64,000 nucleotides of DNA from Streptomyces malachitofuscus. GTDB taxonomy: Bacteria; Actinomycetota; Actinomycetes; Streptomycetales; Streptomycetaceae. The stretch spans positions 248,001 through 312,000 of the forward strand of contig NZ_BMUF01000002.1 of the NCBI RefSeq assembly GCF_014650055.1, given 5' to 3'. Positions within the stretch are counted from its first letter, which is position 1. Every line of letters starts with the position of its first letter. The notes under the pieces were generated by a model. That model was not told the DNA's origin and ran no database searches. It saw only the letters and a program-made list of their open reading frames with translations. The translations under genes and the position numbers were made by a program. Shown here piece after piece: positions 1 to 8,479 of this stretch.

Positions 1-57
1 TACCAGGACTGGAAGCGGGCCGTGGAACGCACCATGGACTGGGTCAAGGTCACCTGA
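1..57 (+). CDS. C-terminal end of a protein, truncated by the window edge
   Basis: Only the last 18 codons are present, ending at a TGA at 55-57. The residual peptide ends in MDWVKVT. The reading frame is continuous to the window edge and has Streptomyces-like codon use. No family can be assigned from so short a tail. Confidence 0.5.
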   Translation, partial: YQDWKRAVERTMDWVKVT

Positions 58-81
58 GGACCTGACCGGCGGGGCCGCGGG

Positions 82-273
82 TCAGCGGTCGGCGATGTCC
101 TCGCGGAGTCCGTCGGAGAACTCCCACCACGACAGCGGGAGCCAGTCGCCGTTCACATAGCCGTCGACCGTGGCACCGCGACCGCGGACGGTCACCGTCG
201 TGCCCGGCGGATAGGTGGTGCCGGACAGCCCGGGCACGGCGACAAGGAGTGTTCCCAGCCTCTGCGCTGCCAT
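82..273 (-). CDS. small conserved-looking protein, 63 aa, function unknown
   Basis: The frame starts at ATG 273 behind a purine-rich stretch (GAAAGGGCGGAG) and encodes 63 residues. The sequence has a regular beta-type texture (TTVTVRGRG, then VDGYVNGDWLPLSWWEF) and an acidic C-terminus. There is no signal peptide or membrane segment, so it is probably a small cytoplasmic protein. It is convergent with the preceding truncated gene and divergent from the dehydrogenase at 469. A much longer antisense frame through this region is an artefact of GC bias. I recognise no function. Confidence 0.6.
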   Translation of the reverse strand: MAAQRLGTLLVAVPGLSGTTYPPGTTVTVRGRGATVDGYVNGDWLPLSWWEFSDGLREDIADR

Positions 274-468
274 CTCCGCCCTTTCCTCTCGCGATACGAC
301 TCGGGGTACGGCGCCGGTTCGTACCGGACGACGCCGAAAACGATATTCAGGAATTATTACCGGCTTGCCCCGTTCGGCGGACCGGAGAATCATGAGATAT
401 CGGTCACGCGGACCATCGGGAGAGGCGCGGCAACCGGACACATACGCCACCGAGTGGAGGTCGTGGTC

Positions 469-1605
469 ATGAAGGCCGTCGTGTACAAGGGACCGTTCGA
501 AGTCGCGGTCGAAGAAGTCGACAACCCCACCATCCAGCATCCGAACGACGTGATCGTACGGATCACCTCGACCGCCATCTGCGGCTCCGACCTGCATATG
601 TACGAGGGCCGCACCGCCGCCGAGCCCGGCATCACCTTCGGCCACGAGAACATGGGGACCGTCGCGGAGGCCGGCCCGGGCGTCACCGGGCTCAAGGAGG
701 GCGACCGTGTGGTCATGCCCTTCAACGTCGCCTGCGGATTCTGCACCAACTGTGTCGAGGGGTTCACCGGATACTGTCTGACCGTCAATCCCGGTTTCCC
801 GGGCGGCGCCTACGGCTACGTCGCGATGGGGCCGTGGAAGGGCGGGCAGGCCGAATACCTGCGTGTGCCCTACGCCGACTTCAACTGCCTGAAACTGCCG
901 CCGGGGCAGGAACACGAGAACGACTTCATCCTGCTCGCCGACATCTTCCCCACGGGCTACCACGGCTGTGAACTCGCTCAGGTCCGCCCCGGCGAGAGCG
1001 TCACGGTGTACGGCGCGGGCCCGGTCGGTCTCATGGCGGCCTACTCGGCGCTGCTGCGCGGCGCACGGAAGGTGTTCGTCGTGGACCGGGTCCCCGAGCG
1101 GCTGCAGAAGGCCGAGGAGATCGGCGCGATCCCGATCGACTTCTCCAAGGGCGACCCGGTCGAGCAGATCCACGCGCAGACCGAGGGCATGGGCACCGAC
1201 AAGGGCATCGACGCCGTCGGCTACCAGGCGTCGGCCGGCGGCGGCACGGACCGCGAGGAACCGGCGACCGTGCTGAACTCCCTCATCCGTACGGTGCGGG
1301 CCACCGGCATGCTCGGGGTGCCCGGGCTCTACGTCCCCTCCGACCCCGGCGCCCCGGACGAGCAGTCCAAGCAGGGCATGCTCCTCGTCGCGGTCGGCAA
1401 GCTCTTCGAGAAGGGCCTGCGGATGGGCACCGGACAGTGCAACGTGAAGCGCTACAACCGGTTCCTGCGCGACATGATCATCGAGGGCAGGGCGAAGCCG
1501 AGCTTCGTCGTCTCCCACGAACTGCCCCTGGACCAGGCGCCGTCCGCCTACGACAAGTTCGACAAGCGGATCGAGGGCTACACCAAGGTGGTGCTGCGCC
1601 CGTAG
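469..1605 (+). CDS. zinc-dependent alcohol dehydrogenase, glutathione-independent formaldehyde dehydrogenase type
   Basis: A 378-residue medium-chain dehydrogenase/reductase. The catalytic zinc site is visible as CGSDLHMY near residue 40 and GHENMG near residue 63. The structural zinc cysteines lie in CGFCTNC and a later Cys near residue 100. The Rossmann motif GAGPVGLMAA follows in the second half. The insertion after the structural zinc region and the NVKRYNRFL segment resemble the FdhA-like subfamily, which oxidises formaldehyde or other aldehydes and alcohols with NAD and without glutathione. ATG 469 is preferred over GTG 454 because GGAGG lies eight bases upstream. The true substrate cannot be told from sequence. 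Confidence 0.85.
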   Translation: MKAVVYKGPFEVAVEEVDNPTIQHPNDVIVRITSTAICGSDLHMYEGRTAAEPGITFGHENMGTVAEAGPGVTGLKEGDRVVMPFNVACGFCTNCVEGFTGYCLTVNPGFPGGAYGYVAMGPWKGGQAEYLRVPYADFNCLKLPPGQEHENDFILLADIFPTGYHGCELAQVRPGESVTVYGAGPVGLMAAYSALLRGARKVFVVDRVPERLQKAEEIGAIPIDFSKGDPVEQIHAQTEGMGTDKGIDAVGYQASAGGGTDREEPATVLNSLIRTVRATGMLGVPGLYVPSDPGAPDEQSKQGMLLVAVGKLFEKGLRMGTGQCNVKRYNRFLRDMIIEGRAKPSFVVSHELPLDQAPSAYDKFDKRIEGYTKVVLRP

Positions 1606-1719
1606 CCCCGAGGCGCGCGGGAGCCGTTCCGAGGCCTGGGCCGTAATTCGGATGCGGCGGCGGGCGGGCCGGTGGACGATCGACCACGGCGTCGACCGTC
1701 CACCGCTCCAGGAGCCGCC

Positions 1720-2133
1720 GTGATCCAGCGCGTCACCGTTCCCACCCTGTTCCCGCCGCCCTCCTACTCCCACGCCTCCGTCGTCGAGGCGGGCACCAGG
1801 CTGGCGTTCCTCGCCGGTTCCGTCCCGCTGGACGCGGACGGGAAGCTGGTCGGCGAGGGCGATCCGGTACTCCAGGCCCGGCAGGTGATCGCCAACCTCG
1901 AGGAACAGCTGAGGGCGGTGGGCAGCTCCCCGGACCGGGTCGTCACGACCGATGTGTACGTGGTGAGCGGTGAGCCCGCCGTGCTCTCCGCCGTGTGGGA
2001 GGTCGTCGAGGCGTCCGGGCTGAGCACCGGGCCCCACTCGTCGACCCTGATCGGTGTGGCCTGCCTCGGCTACACCGGGCAGCTCGTGGAGATCACGGCG
2101 ACGGCGGTCGTCCCCGACGGCGCCGGGTCGTGA
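1720..2133 (+). CDS. RidA/YjgF family protein
   Basis: 137 residues from a GTG preceded by AGGAG. RidA-family enzymes deaminate reactive enamine/imine intermediates released by PLP enzymes. The segments GTRLAFLAGSVPLD, NLEEQLRAVGSSPDRVVTTDVY and a C-terminal VEITATAVV match the chorismate-mutase-like RidA fold. The Arg of the canonical RVE active-site motif is replaced (LVEITA), so this may be a divergent, non-deaminating subgroup. Its TGA overlaps the GTG of the next gene (GTGA), so the two are translationally coupled. Confidence 0.8.
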   Translation: MIQRVTVPTLFPPPSYSHASVVEAGTRLAFLAGSVPLDADGKLVGEGDPVLQARQVIANLEEQLRAVGSSPDRVVTTDVYVVSGEPAVLSAVWEVVEASGLSTGPHSSTLIGVACLGYTGQLVEITATAVVPDGAGS

Positions 2134-2594
2134 CGGTCCCCGAGGGGGCCGTCACGCTGCGCCGGGCCCTGCCCGCCGATGCCGGGGCCGCGGCCTGCGT
2201 GTGGCTGCGGTCCTTCGCCGCCGCGCTGCCGACCGTGGTCCGGCCCCGGTCCGACGACGAGGTCCGGGAGTACTTCCGGCACGTTCTGGTGCCCCTGCGT
2301 GAGACGTGGGTGGCGGAGACGGCCGACGAGGGCGTCGTCGGCGTGCTGGTGCTGGAAGGTGAGGAGCTGGACCAGCTGTACCTCGACCCCGGGTGGCGCG
2401 GGCGCGGGCTCGGTGACCGGTTCGTCGCGCTGGCCAAGCAGCGCAGCCCCGCAGGGCTCGCCCTGTGGACCTTCCAGGTCAACGCGCCGGCCCATCGCTT
2501 CTACGAGCGGCACGGATTCACGGCCGTGGAGTGGACCGACGGCTCCGGCAACGAGGAGCGGGAGCCGGACGTGCGGTACGTGTGGCGGCCGTAG
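2130..2594 (+). CDS. GNAT family N-acetyltransferase
   Basis: 154 residues. The acetyl-CoA binding signature is present as LYLDPGWRGRGLGDRFVALAK, followed by NAPAHRFYERHGF, the classic GNAT motifs A and B. The start GTG 2130 overlaps the stop of the RidA gene by the GTGA arrangement, implying co-translation. The acceptor is unknown: GNAT proteins of this size modify small amines, antibiotics or protein N-termini. Confidence 0.8.
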   Translation: MTVPEGAVTLRRALPADAGAAACVWLRSFAAALPTVVRPRSDDEVREYFRHVLVPLRETWVAETADEGVVGVLVLEGEELDQLYLDPGWRGRGLGDRFVALAKQRSPAGLALWTFQVNAPAHRFYERHGFTAVEWTDGSGNEEREPDVRYVWRP

Positions 2595-2634
2595 GTCACC
2601 CGGGCCCCGGCGTCGGACGCGGCGGGCGTACCGC

Positions 2635-3357
2635 TCACCTGCTTTCCGGTGTACCCAGTCCCGCCGCGCCGGCCGCGGTGCGCAGTACTTCCCGGAGCAT
2701 CTCGGGGGTGAGCCGGCCGGTGAAGGTGTTGCGCTGGCTGACGTGGAAGCAGCCGAACAGGTCGAGGCCCGGGCCGTCGGGGGCCTCCAGCGTGACGCGG
2801 GCGCCGTGCGCGAAGGCGGGCCGGGGGCGGGGTACGGTCCAGCCGGCCTCGGCGAACGCGGGCAGGGCGGCCTGCCAGCCGAAGGCACCGAGGACGAGGG
2901 CGGCCCGGACCGTGGGGCGCAGCAGGTGCAGCTCCTGCACCAGCCAGGGCCGGCAGGCGTCCCGCTCCTCGGGGGTGGGCTTGTTGGCGGGCGGGGCGCA
3001 GTGCACGGGCGAGGTGACGCGTACGCCGTACAGCCGCAGGCCGTCCGCCGCGTGCACGGAGGTCGGCTGCGAGGCGAGCCCGACGTCGTACAGGGCCTGG
3101 TACAGCACGTCCCCGGAACGGTCCCCGGTGAACATCCGGCCCGTGCGGTTGCCGCCGTGCGCCGCCGGTGCCAGCCCGACGATCAGCAGCCGGGCGTCCG
3201 GCGGTCCGAATCCGGGTACCGGCCTGCCCCAGTACGTCCAGTCCGCGAACGCGGCGCGCTTGGTACGGGCGACCTCCTCACGCCAGTCGACCAGCCGGGG
3301 GCAGGCACGGCAGCCGGCGATGCGCTGGTCGAGACGGGAGAGGCCGCTGGGGTCCAT
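2635..3357 (-). CDS. uracil-DNA glycosylase, family 5 type (UdgB-like)
   Basis: 240 residues. Motif 1 (GLAPAAHGGNRTGRMFTGD) and the paired cysteines GCRACPRL near the N-terminus plus HCAPP and DACRPW further on fit the iron-sulfur uracil-DNA glycosylases of families 4/5. In family 5, motif 1 lacks the polar activating residue of other UDGs, and GLAPAAHG shows this. A C-terminal HVSQRNT segment fits motif 2. The enzyme excises uracil and some other deaminated bases, which is relevant in a GC-rich genome. It is divergent from the S4 gene at 3432, with a short shared promoter region of about 75 bases. Confidence 0.85.
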   Translation of the reverse strand: MDPSGLSRLDQRIAGCRACPRLVDWREEVARTKRAAFADWTYWGRPVPGFGPPDARLLIVGLAPAAHGGNRTGRMFTGDRSGDVLYQALYDVGLASQPTSVHAADGLRLYGVRVTSPVHCAPPANKPTPEERDACRPWLVQELHLLRPTVRAALVLGAFGWQAALPAFAEAGWTVPRPRPAFAHGARVTLEAPDGPGLDLFGCFHVSQRNTFTGRLTPEMLREVLRTAAGAAGLGTPESR

Positions 3358-3431
3358 GGCTCCACGGTAGGTGCTGCCCGCGGCCGGAAAATTTCCGCAC
3401 CGGCGGTGGCCCCGGGGTTAGGGTCGGGACC

Positions 3432-4061
3432 ATGGCTTCTGAGAGTGCCGAGGACCCCGGAACCGCCGCTGCGGTGGCCGCCGTCGAGGCGGCAGGGCCG
3501 GGGGCCGGTGAGTCCGTGCGGATCGACAGCTGGATCTGGTCGGTGCGTCTGGTCAAGACGCGGTCCCTCGGCGCCGCCGCCTGCCGGGGCGGGCACGTCC
3601 GGGTGAACGGCGAGCGGGTGAAGCCCTCGCACTCCGTGCGCGTCGGCGACGAGGTGCGGCTGCGGGCCGAGACCCGGGAGCGGATCGTCGTCGTCAAGCG
3701 GCTGATCCGCAAGCGGGTGGGTGCTCCGGTGGCCGTCCAGTGCTACGTAGACAACTCGCCGCCCCCTCCGCCCCGCGAGGCCGTCGCCCCGGCCGGTGTC
3801 CGCGACCGCGGCGCGGGCCGCCCGACCAAGCGCGACCGCCGCGAGATGGAACGACTGCGCGGGCTCGGCGGCCCGGGCGGATTCGGCGGGCCCGGTGAGA
3901 GCGGCGCCGGTGACCCGGGCGCCGCGCCGGGAGGGCGCCGCGCGGCCGGCCGCGGCACGGTGCCGGGCGGGGCCGGTGGCCGTGGCGGCTCGGGCACCCG
4001 GGGCACGAAGGGCGGCCGTCCGTCCCGCGGCCGGGACACCGGCGGCACGAACCGGCCTTGA
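3432..4061 (+). CDS. S4-domain RNA-binding protein (Hsp15-like) with a long Gly/Arg-rich tail
   Basis: 209 residues from ATG 3432. Residues of about 32-95 form an S4 RNA-binding domain (RIDSWIWSVRLVKTRS, GHVRVNGERVKPS, VGDEVRL), as in heat-shock protein 15, which rescues stalled 50S-nascent-chain complexes. After the domain comes RPTKRDRREMERLRG, then a low-complexity Gly/Pro/Arg tail of about 70 residues, longer than in the enterobacterial protein. The stop codon lies at the first base of a 116-bp tandem repeat. The tail suggests RNA binding but has no defined fold. Confidence 0.8.
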   Translation: MASESAEDPGTAAAVAAVEAAGPGAGESVRIDSWIWSVRLVKTRSLGAAACRGGHVRVNGERVKPSHSVRVGDEVRLRAETRERIVVVKRLIRKRVGAPVAVQCYVDNSPPPPPREAVAPAGVRDRGAGRPTKRDRREMERLRGLGGPGGFGGPGESGAGDPGAAPGGRRAAGRGTVPGGAGGRGGSGTRGTKGGRPSRGRDTGGTNRP

Positions 4062-4306
4062 CCGGCCGGACGCGGGAGAGCGCCTCGGACCGGCCGGCGG
4101 AGAACGCCGACGACATCGCCGCCGCACGGTAACCCGCCCCGACGACGGACACTGCCGCCGGCACCCCACGGCCCCGACCGGCCGGACACGGGAAAGCGCC
4201 TCGCACCGGCCCGCAAAGAACGCCGACGACATCGCCGCCGCACGGTAACCCGCCCCGACGACGGACACTGCCGCCGGCACCCCACGGCCCCGACCGGCCG
4301 GGCACG
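4060..4306. repeat. 116-bp direct tandem repeat, two copies plus a partial third
   Basis: Copy 1 runs from 4060 to 4175 and copy 2 from 4176 to 4291, followed by about 14 bases of a third. The second halves (from GAACGCCGACG to the CCGACCGG end) are essentially identical, while the first halves differ at several positions. This fills most of the 414-base gap between the S4 and DoxX genes. The remainder, 4307-4475, shows no open frame that I trust. Confidence 0.85.
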
Positions 4307-4475
4307 GACGGAAGCCCGGGCCCGCCCTGCACAAACCGCTGCCCGCCACCGCGAACAGGCTCCAGCGCGGCGGCAGAAACCCCGCCCGCACGCCAGGGCC
4401 CCGGCCCGTTCTCCCGGCCGGGGACGGCCCCACCGCCCAGGGAGCGGGCGGGTGGAGCCTGGTTCGGGCCGACGG

Positions 4476-4946
4476 TCAGGGCCGGCGGCGCAGCAGGGTG
4501 AGCAGGTCCGCGTTGTGGGACCGGCGGGCCCAGGCGATGAGGACGAGCGGAATCAGCAGGATGAGCGGGGTCGCCGCGTGTTCGCCGTCGAAGACCGTGA
4601 TCTGCGTCACGAACGCACCCACCATCAGCGCGGCCAGGCCCGTGGCCGCCGCCGACTGGAGCACGGGCACCAACAGGCCGATGGCCCCTGCCAGTTCGAG
4701 CAGGCCGATGGCGTACATGCCCATGCTGCCCCAGCCCATCTCCTCGAAGGGCTCGAGGGCGGTCGAGTGCGCGATCAGCTTGGGCAGCGCGCTGGCGGTC
4801 GCGAAGAACAGTGCGAGCAGCACCTGTACTGCGCGCAGCGCGATACGGGCACGCCGCCCGCGAGGCGTCGCGGACTCGGCGACAACGCCCCCCGGGGACA
4901 CGGCGGCAGAGGCGGTGGTCGCGGTGCGGGCGGTGGTCTCGGACAT
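4476..4946 (-). CDS. DoxX family membrane protein
   Basis: 156 residues starting at ATG 4946 with AGGAGC seven bases upstream. After a soluble Ala/Thr-rich N-terminus of about 35 residues there are four hydrophobic helices (VQVLLALFFATASALPKL, MYAIGLLELAGAIGLLVPVL, GLAALMVGAFVTQITVF, PLILLIPLVLIAW), the layout of DoxX/DoxD-like proteins. These are small inner-membrane proteins linked to redox or thiol homeostasis, with poorly defined biochemistry. It is convergent with the S4 gene across the tandem repeat. Confidence 0.8.
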   Translation of the reverse strand: MSETTARTATTASAAVSPGGVVAESATPRGRRARIALRAVQVLLALFFATASALPKLIAHSTALEPFEEMGWGSMGMYAIGLLELAGAIGLLVPVLQSAAATGLAALMVGAFVTQITVFDGEHAATPLILLIPLVLIAWARRSHNADLLTLLRRRP

Positions 4947-5026
4947 GAGGGGCTCCTGGGGATGCGGTCCGTTCGGTGTCGGAGAGGTAGACCGCCCTTC
5001 GCCCGCGAACTCATCGCTCCCCGAAG

Positions 5027-5725
5027 CTATTTCCTCGTTCGGTCGTCGTCCGCCGGGACGGCTCTCACCCACACCCGGTCCTCCGTCAGATACCGGTCCA
5101 CCCTCAGGCCCGCCTCCCCCAGCGCCTCCTCGAACTGCTGCTTCGTCAGCGGGCGGGCGCGGAAGGTCTGGGTCCAGACCGCGTCCGGGAACACGTACTC
5201 CGCGTGCACCGAGTCGACTCCGTCGCCGACCGGCTCCACCGACAGGATGCGCACGGTGAAGCCGGCCGGGTCGACCCGCTCGCGCGGCACATCGCGGTGG
5301 TAGTCCTCGCCCTCCCGCTGGATCAGTACGCATCCGCCCTTCGCCAGATGTCGTACGCACGTGCGCAGCATGCCCCGCCGTACCTCGACGTCCCCCGTGT
5401 GCACCAGGAAGGAGGCGAGAAGCACCACATCGAACGTCTCGCCGAGGTCGAGCTTCTCGATCGAGTCGCATATCGTCCGGGCGCCGCGCACCCGCTCCAG
5501 CATCTCGGCGGACTCGTCCACCGCCGTGACGTCGAAGCCGCGCTCCAGCAGTGCGTGCGTCATGCGCCCCACACCGCTGCCCAGCTCCAGCACCCGCGCC
5601 CCGGCCTGCACGGCGGCGGCGATGATGTCCGGCTCGTCCCCGACGGGCAGCCGCGCATAGACCTCCACCGCACAGCCGTCCGGAGTGATCGCCCCGGGCC
5701 CCGTCCCCTCGTACCCCTCACGCAT
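5027..5725 (-). CDS. class I SAM-dependent methyltransferase
   Basis: 232 residues from ATG 5725 (GGAG nine bases upstream). An alternative ATG at 5737 adds four residues. Motif I is VLELGSGVGRMTHAL, followed by the acidic loop TAVDESAEML, DVVLLASFLVHT (motif IV region) and LAKGGCVLIQREGEDYH. It resembles SAM methyltransferases acting on small molecules, but no substrate can be named. It lies head to head with the DUF6343 gene. Confidence 0.8.
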   Translation of the reverse strand: MREGYEGTGPGAITPDGCAVEVYARLPVGDEPDIIAAAVQAGARVLELGSGVGRMTHALLERGFDVTAVDESAEMLERVRGARTICDSIEKLDLGETFDVVLLASFLVHTGDVEVRRGMLRTCVRHLAKGGCVLIQREGEDYHRDVPRERVDPAGFTVRILSVEPVGDGVDSVHAEYVFPDAVWTQTFRARPLTKQQFEEALGEAGLRVDRYLTEDRVWVRAVPADDDRTRK

Positions 5726-5918
5726 TTTCAGCTCCATGCCCGTCCAACGGACCGCGTCCGCACGCCCGTTCCCCCACCTCGCGGATTCACCCGTCCGAGT
5801 GAGCGCCATGCTCGGCCGGGCGGTGAGGCGAGGGTTCCGGGGCACCCGGACGGCGCAAGGCTTCCGCGCCGCAGCCGCAGGTCGCGGGCGGGACCGGCCG
5901 GGAGCGGTGGTGAGGACG

Positions 5919-6176
5919 ATGCGTACGGGCAGTGAGCCGGCGACCGCGCGCAGTGCACTGCGGATGCGGTTCTGGCTCAGCGTGTGGGGCGAGGTCTGGA
6001 CGGTGGCCGGGACGGTCGCCTTCGCCCTCGCGGGCCATCCCGGCTGGGCGCTCGCGTGCGGGGTGCTGTGGCTGCTCGTCACGGCCGACATGGCCGTCGT
6101 CCTCCGGCACATCCGCCAGGGGCCGCACTTTCAGCCGGGGCGCGACGTCCCTCCGTACGAGCCGCCGAAGCCTTAG
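5919..6176 (+). CDS. DUF6343-like small membrane protein
   Basis: 85 residues from ATG 5919 (MRTGSEPATARSALRMRFWL). It has two hydrophobic segments (VWTVAGTVAFALAG and ALACGVLWLLVTADMAVVL) and a Pro-rich cytoplasmic tail (RHIRQGPHFQPGRDVPPYEP). This is the shape of a small Streptomyces family I recall as DUF6343. Its function is unknown. It is convergent with the TPR gene, with only 13 bases between the stops. Confidence 0.75.
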   Translation: MRTGSEPATARSALRMRFWLSVWGEVWTVAGTVAFALAGHPGWALACGVLWLLVTADMAVVLRHIRQGPHFQPGRDVPPYEPPKP

Positions 6177-6189
6177 TACGGGTCGTCCG

Positions 6190-6570
6190 TCACTCCTCGA
6201 AGCGGGCGGCCTTCAGGTACTCCGGGTTGGGGTCCAGTGCCGCCGCCAGCCGGAAGTGCCGCTTGGCCGGGTGGGAGCGGCCCTGCCGCTGGTAGGTGCG
6301 GGCGAGCGCGAAGTGGGCGAAGGCGTTGTCCGGCTCGCGCTCCAGGACGAGGGAGAACTCCAGCTCGGCGGGCCGCAGCTGGGCCGCGGCGAAGAAGGCG
6401 CGGGCCCGCAGCAGGCGGGCGGCGGTGTTCTCGGGGTGGACGTCGATCACGCCGTCGAGCAGTTTGACCGCGCCCCGCGGGTCCCGGGAGGCGAGCAGGT
6501 GCTCGGCGGCACGGAAGTCGATGACATGCGTCTCCGGCGTACGTCCGGTCGAACCGCTGGTCTCGGGCAC
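6190..6570 (-). CDS. tetratricopeptide-repeat protein
   Basis: 126 residues from GTG 6570 with GGAAGGA upstream. Residues of about 25-115 form about three TPR units (AAEHLLASRDPRGAVKLLDG, NTAARLLRARAFF, NAFAHFALARTYQRQGRSHPA), with the spacing and small/aromatic pattern of TPR helices. Such proteins are adaptors that bind other proteins. It is directly downstream of coaE and read in the same direction, so it may share its transcript. Confidence 0.8.
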   Translation of the reverse strand: MPETSGSTGRTPETHVIDFRAAEHLLASRDPRGAVKLLDGVIDVHPENTAARLLRARAFFAAAQLRPAELEFSLVLEREPDNAFAHFALARTYQRQGRSHPAKRHFRLAAALDPNPEYLKAARFEE

Positions 6571-6620
6571 GGCGGAATCCTTCCCTCGCTGAACGGGTTC
6601 AACGCCCCGCCCGCGGTCCG

Positions 6621-7241
6621 CTATTCCTGGGACGGCTGCCGGGACGCGCGGGCCCGGTGGGCGAGCTCGGACCACACGTCCTTGACGCGTTGTTCCAGCT
6701 CGTCGAGGGGGCCGTCGTTGTCGATGACGATGTCGGCGATCGCCCGGCGCTGCTCGCGGGTCGCCTGGGCGGCCATCCGTGCCCGGGCGTCCTCCTCGGT
6801 CATGCCGCGCCGGCCCACGAGCCGCTCGAGCTGGGTGGCGGGGCTCGCGTCGACGACGATCACCAGGTCGTAGAGGGGCGCAAGGCCGTTCTCCGTGAGG
6901 AGGGGGACGTCGTGGACGACCACGGCGTCCTCCGCGGCGGCCTCCTCCAGCTCGCGGGAGCGGGCGCCCACCAGGGGGTGGACGATCGAGTTGAGGAGGG
7001 CCAGCTTCTCCGGGTCGGCGAAGACGACGGAGCCCAGTTTCGGCCGGTCGAGGCTGCCGTCCGCGGTGAGGACGTCCTCGCCGAACGCGTCGACGACGGC
7101 GGCGAGCCCCGGTGTCCCCGGCGCGACGACCTCACGCGCGATGCGGTCCGCGTCGATCAGCACGGCGCCGCACTCGACGAGCAGCCGCGACACCTCGCTC
7201 TTGCCGGCACCGATGCCGCCGGTCAGCCCCACTGTCAGCAT
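6621..7241 (-). CDS. coaE: dephospho-CoA kinase
   Basis: 206 residues from ATG 7241. It catalyses the last step of coenzyme A synthesis, the phosphorylation of dephospho-CoA. The Walker A motif is [14 protein letters not shown] at residues 5-18. [10 protein letters not shown], the lid segment [17 protein letters not shown], and [15 protein letters not shown] near the C-terminus are all typical. The length is normal for the single-domain bacterial enzyme. Many actinobacterial CoaE proteins carry a C-terminal extra domain, and this one does not. Confidence 0.95.
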   Translation of the reverse strand: MLTVGLTGGIGAGKSEVSRLLVECGAVLIDADRIAREVVAPGTPGLAAVVDAFGEDVLTADGSLDRPKLGSVVFADPEKLALLNSIVHPLVGARSRELEEAAAEDAVVVHDVPLLTENGLAPLYDLVIVVDASPATQLERLVGRRGMTEEDARARMAAQATREQRRAIADIVIDNDGPLDELEQRVKDVWSELAHRARASRQPSQE

Positions 7242-7286
7242 GCACAGCAGCCTAGGGCCTGCCTGCGGCACCGGGGCCGCGGGGCG

Positions 7287-8225
7287 TCAGTTCTCGCCCT
7301 CCCGCTCCGCGAGGAAGCGCTCGAACTCGCGGCCGATCTCGTCGGCGGACGGGATCTCCACCGGCTCGGCGAGCATGTTGCCCCGGGTCTCCGCGCCCGC
7401 CGCCGCGTCGTACTGGTGCTCGAGGCCCTGTACGAGGGCGGTGAGCTCGTCGTCGCCCTCCTGGATCTGGCGGTCGATCTCGGTCTGGGTGCGGTGGGCG
7501 TCGGTGCGCAACGCGTGCGCGACTCCGGGCAGGACCAGGCCGGTGGCGGCCGTGATGGCCTCCAGGGCGGTCAGGGCCGCGTCTGGGTACGGGGACCGGG
7601 CGATGTAGTGCGGCACATGCGCGGCGACGCCCAGGACGTCGTGTCCGGCCTGCATCAGCCGGTATTCGACGAGGGCCTCCGCGCTGCCGGGCACCTGGGC
7701 CTCGTCGAAGGGGCTGTTGCCCGCCGGGACGAGGTCGACGCGGTTGCCGTGCGGGGTGATGCCGACCGGGCGGGTGTGCGGGACGCCCATGGGGATGCCG
7801 TGGAAGTTCACCGACAGGCGTACGCCGAGCCGCTCCACGATCTGCTGGACGGCGGCGGCGAAGCGCTCCCACTCGATGTCCGGTTCGGGCCCGGACAGCA
7901 GCAGGAAGGGCGCCCCGGTGGCGTCCTGGACGAGGCGCACCTCGATGGCGGGCACCTCGTAGTCGCTCCAGCGGTCGCGGGTGAAGGTCAGCAGCGGACG
8001 CCGGGCGCGGTAGTCGACCAGCCGGTCGTGGTCGAACCGGGCGACGACCTGGTGGGGCAGCGAACCGAGCAGCCGGTCGACGATCTGGTCCCCGGTCTCG
8101 CCCGCGTCGATGTATCCGTCGAAGTGGTAGAGCATGACAAGTCCGGCCGACTCCTGGGCCAGCGCCATGTCGACGACGCCGAGCCCTTTCGGCTCCCATG
8201 CGTACAAACCCTGCGGATCAAGCAC
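7287..8225 (-). CDS. PAC2 family protein
   Basis: 312 residues from a GTG with GAGGAGG upstream. The PAC2 (proteasome assembly chaperone 2-like) fold is indicated by [46 protein letters not shown] and [11 protein letters not shown]. The protein is common in actinobacteria, and no clear biochemical role is known to me. It sits between rpsA and coaE, all on the minus strand. Confidence 0.85.
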   Translation of the reverse strand: MLDPQGLYAWEPKGLGVVDMALAQESAGLVMLYHFDGYIDAGETGDQIVDRLLGSLPHQVVARFDHDRLVDYRARRPLLTFTRDRWSDYEVPAIEVRLVQDATGAPFLLLSGPEPDIEWERFAAAVQQIVERLGVRLSVNFHGIPMGVPHTRPVGITPHGNRVDLVPAGNSPFDEAQVPGSAEALVEYRLMQAGHDVLGVAAHVPHYIARSPYPDAALTALEAITAATGLVLPGVAHALRTDAHRTQTEIDRQIQEGDDELTALVQGLEHQYDAAAGAETRGNMLAEPVEIPSADEIGREFERFLAEREGEN

Positions 8226-8346
8226 AGTGACCGCTCCTCCTCGTGTTCGTACAACACAACGTGGCAGGCGGCACTGACATTCCCCGACAGCGCCAACTCC
8301 CCATGAGGGAACGGGGCGCCTTCCCGTCAGGTGCCGACGGCATCCT

Positions 8347-8395
8347 CAGGGGCGCGGGGAACTGCGCAACAAGCCTCGACCGGCCGGCAGCCGGC
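8347..8395. repeat. common Streptomyces intergenic repeat element
   Basis: The segment with GGGGCGCGGGGAACTGCGC followed by AACAAGCC and paired CCGGCCGGCAG blocks resembles a short element that I recall recurring between Streptomyces genes. It lies in the gap between rpsA and the PAC2 gene. A diverged relative is at 61985-62035. Confidence 0.5.
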
Positions 8396-8415
8396 CCACC
8401 GCCCGGAGGGGCAGC

Positions 8416-8453
8416 ACTGAGGGGCCGCACCCCAAAAGGTACGGCCCCTCAGT
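8416..8453 (-). terminator. hairpin terminator downstream of rpsA
   Basis: ACTGAGGGGCCG (8416-8427) pairs perfectly with CGGCCCCTCAGT (8442-8453) around a 14-base loop. It lies 26 bases past the rpsA stop. There is no strong U tract, as is usual in Streptomyces. Confidence 0.8.
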
Positions 8454-8479
8454 CAACGGCTAGGCGTCAGCGCAGAGCG

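Noticed and set aside
82..2037. 651-codon antisense open frame across the dehydrogenase, RidA and the small gene
   Set aside because: It overlaps three convincing genes, and long antisense frames are expected from GC-biased third positions. Only its last 63 codons look like a real gene.
6657..8306. Long plus-strand frame over coaE and the PAC2 gene
   Set aside because: It covers well-recognised minus-strand genes and has no domain or ribosome-binding site.
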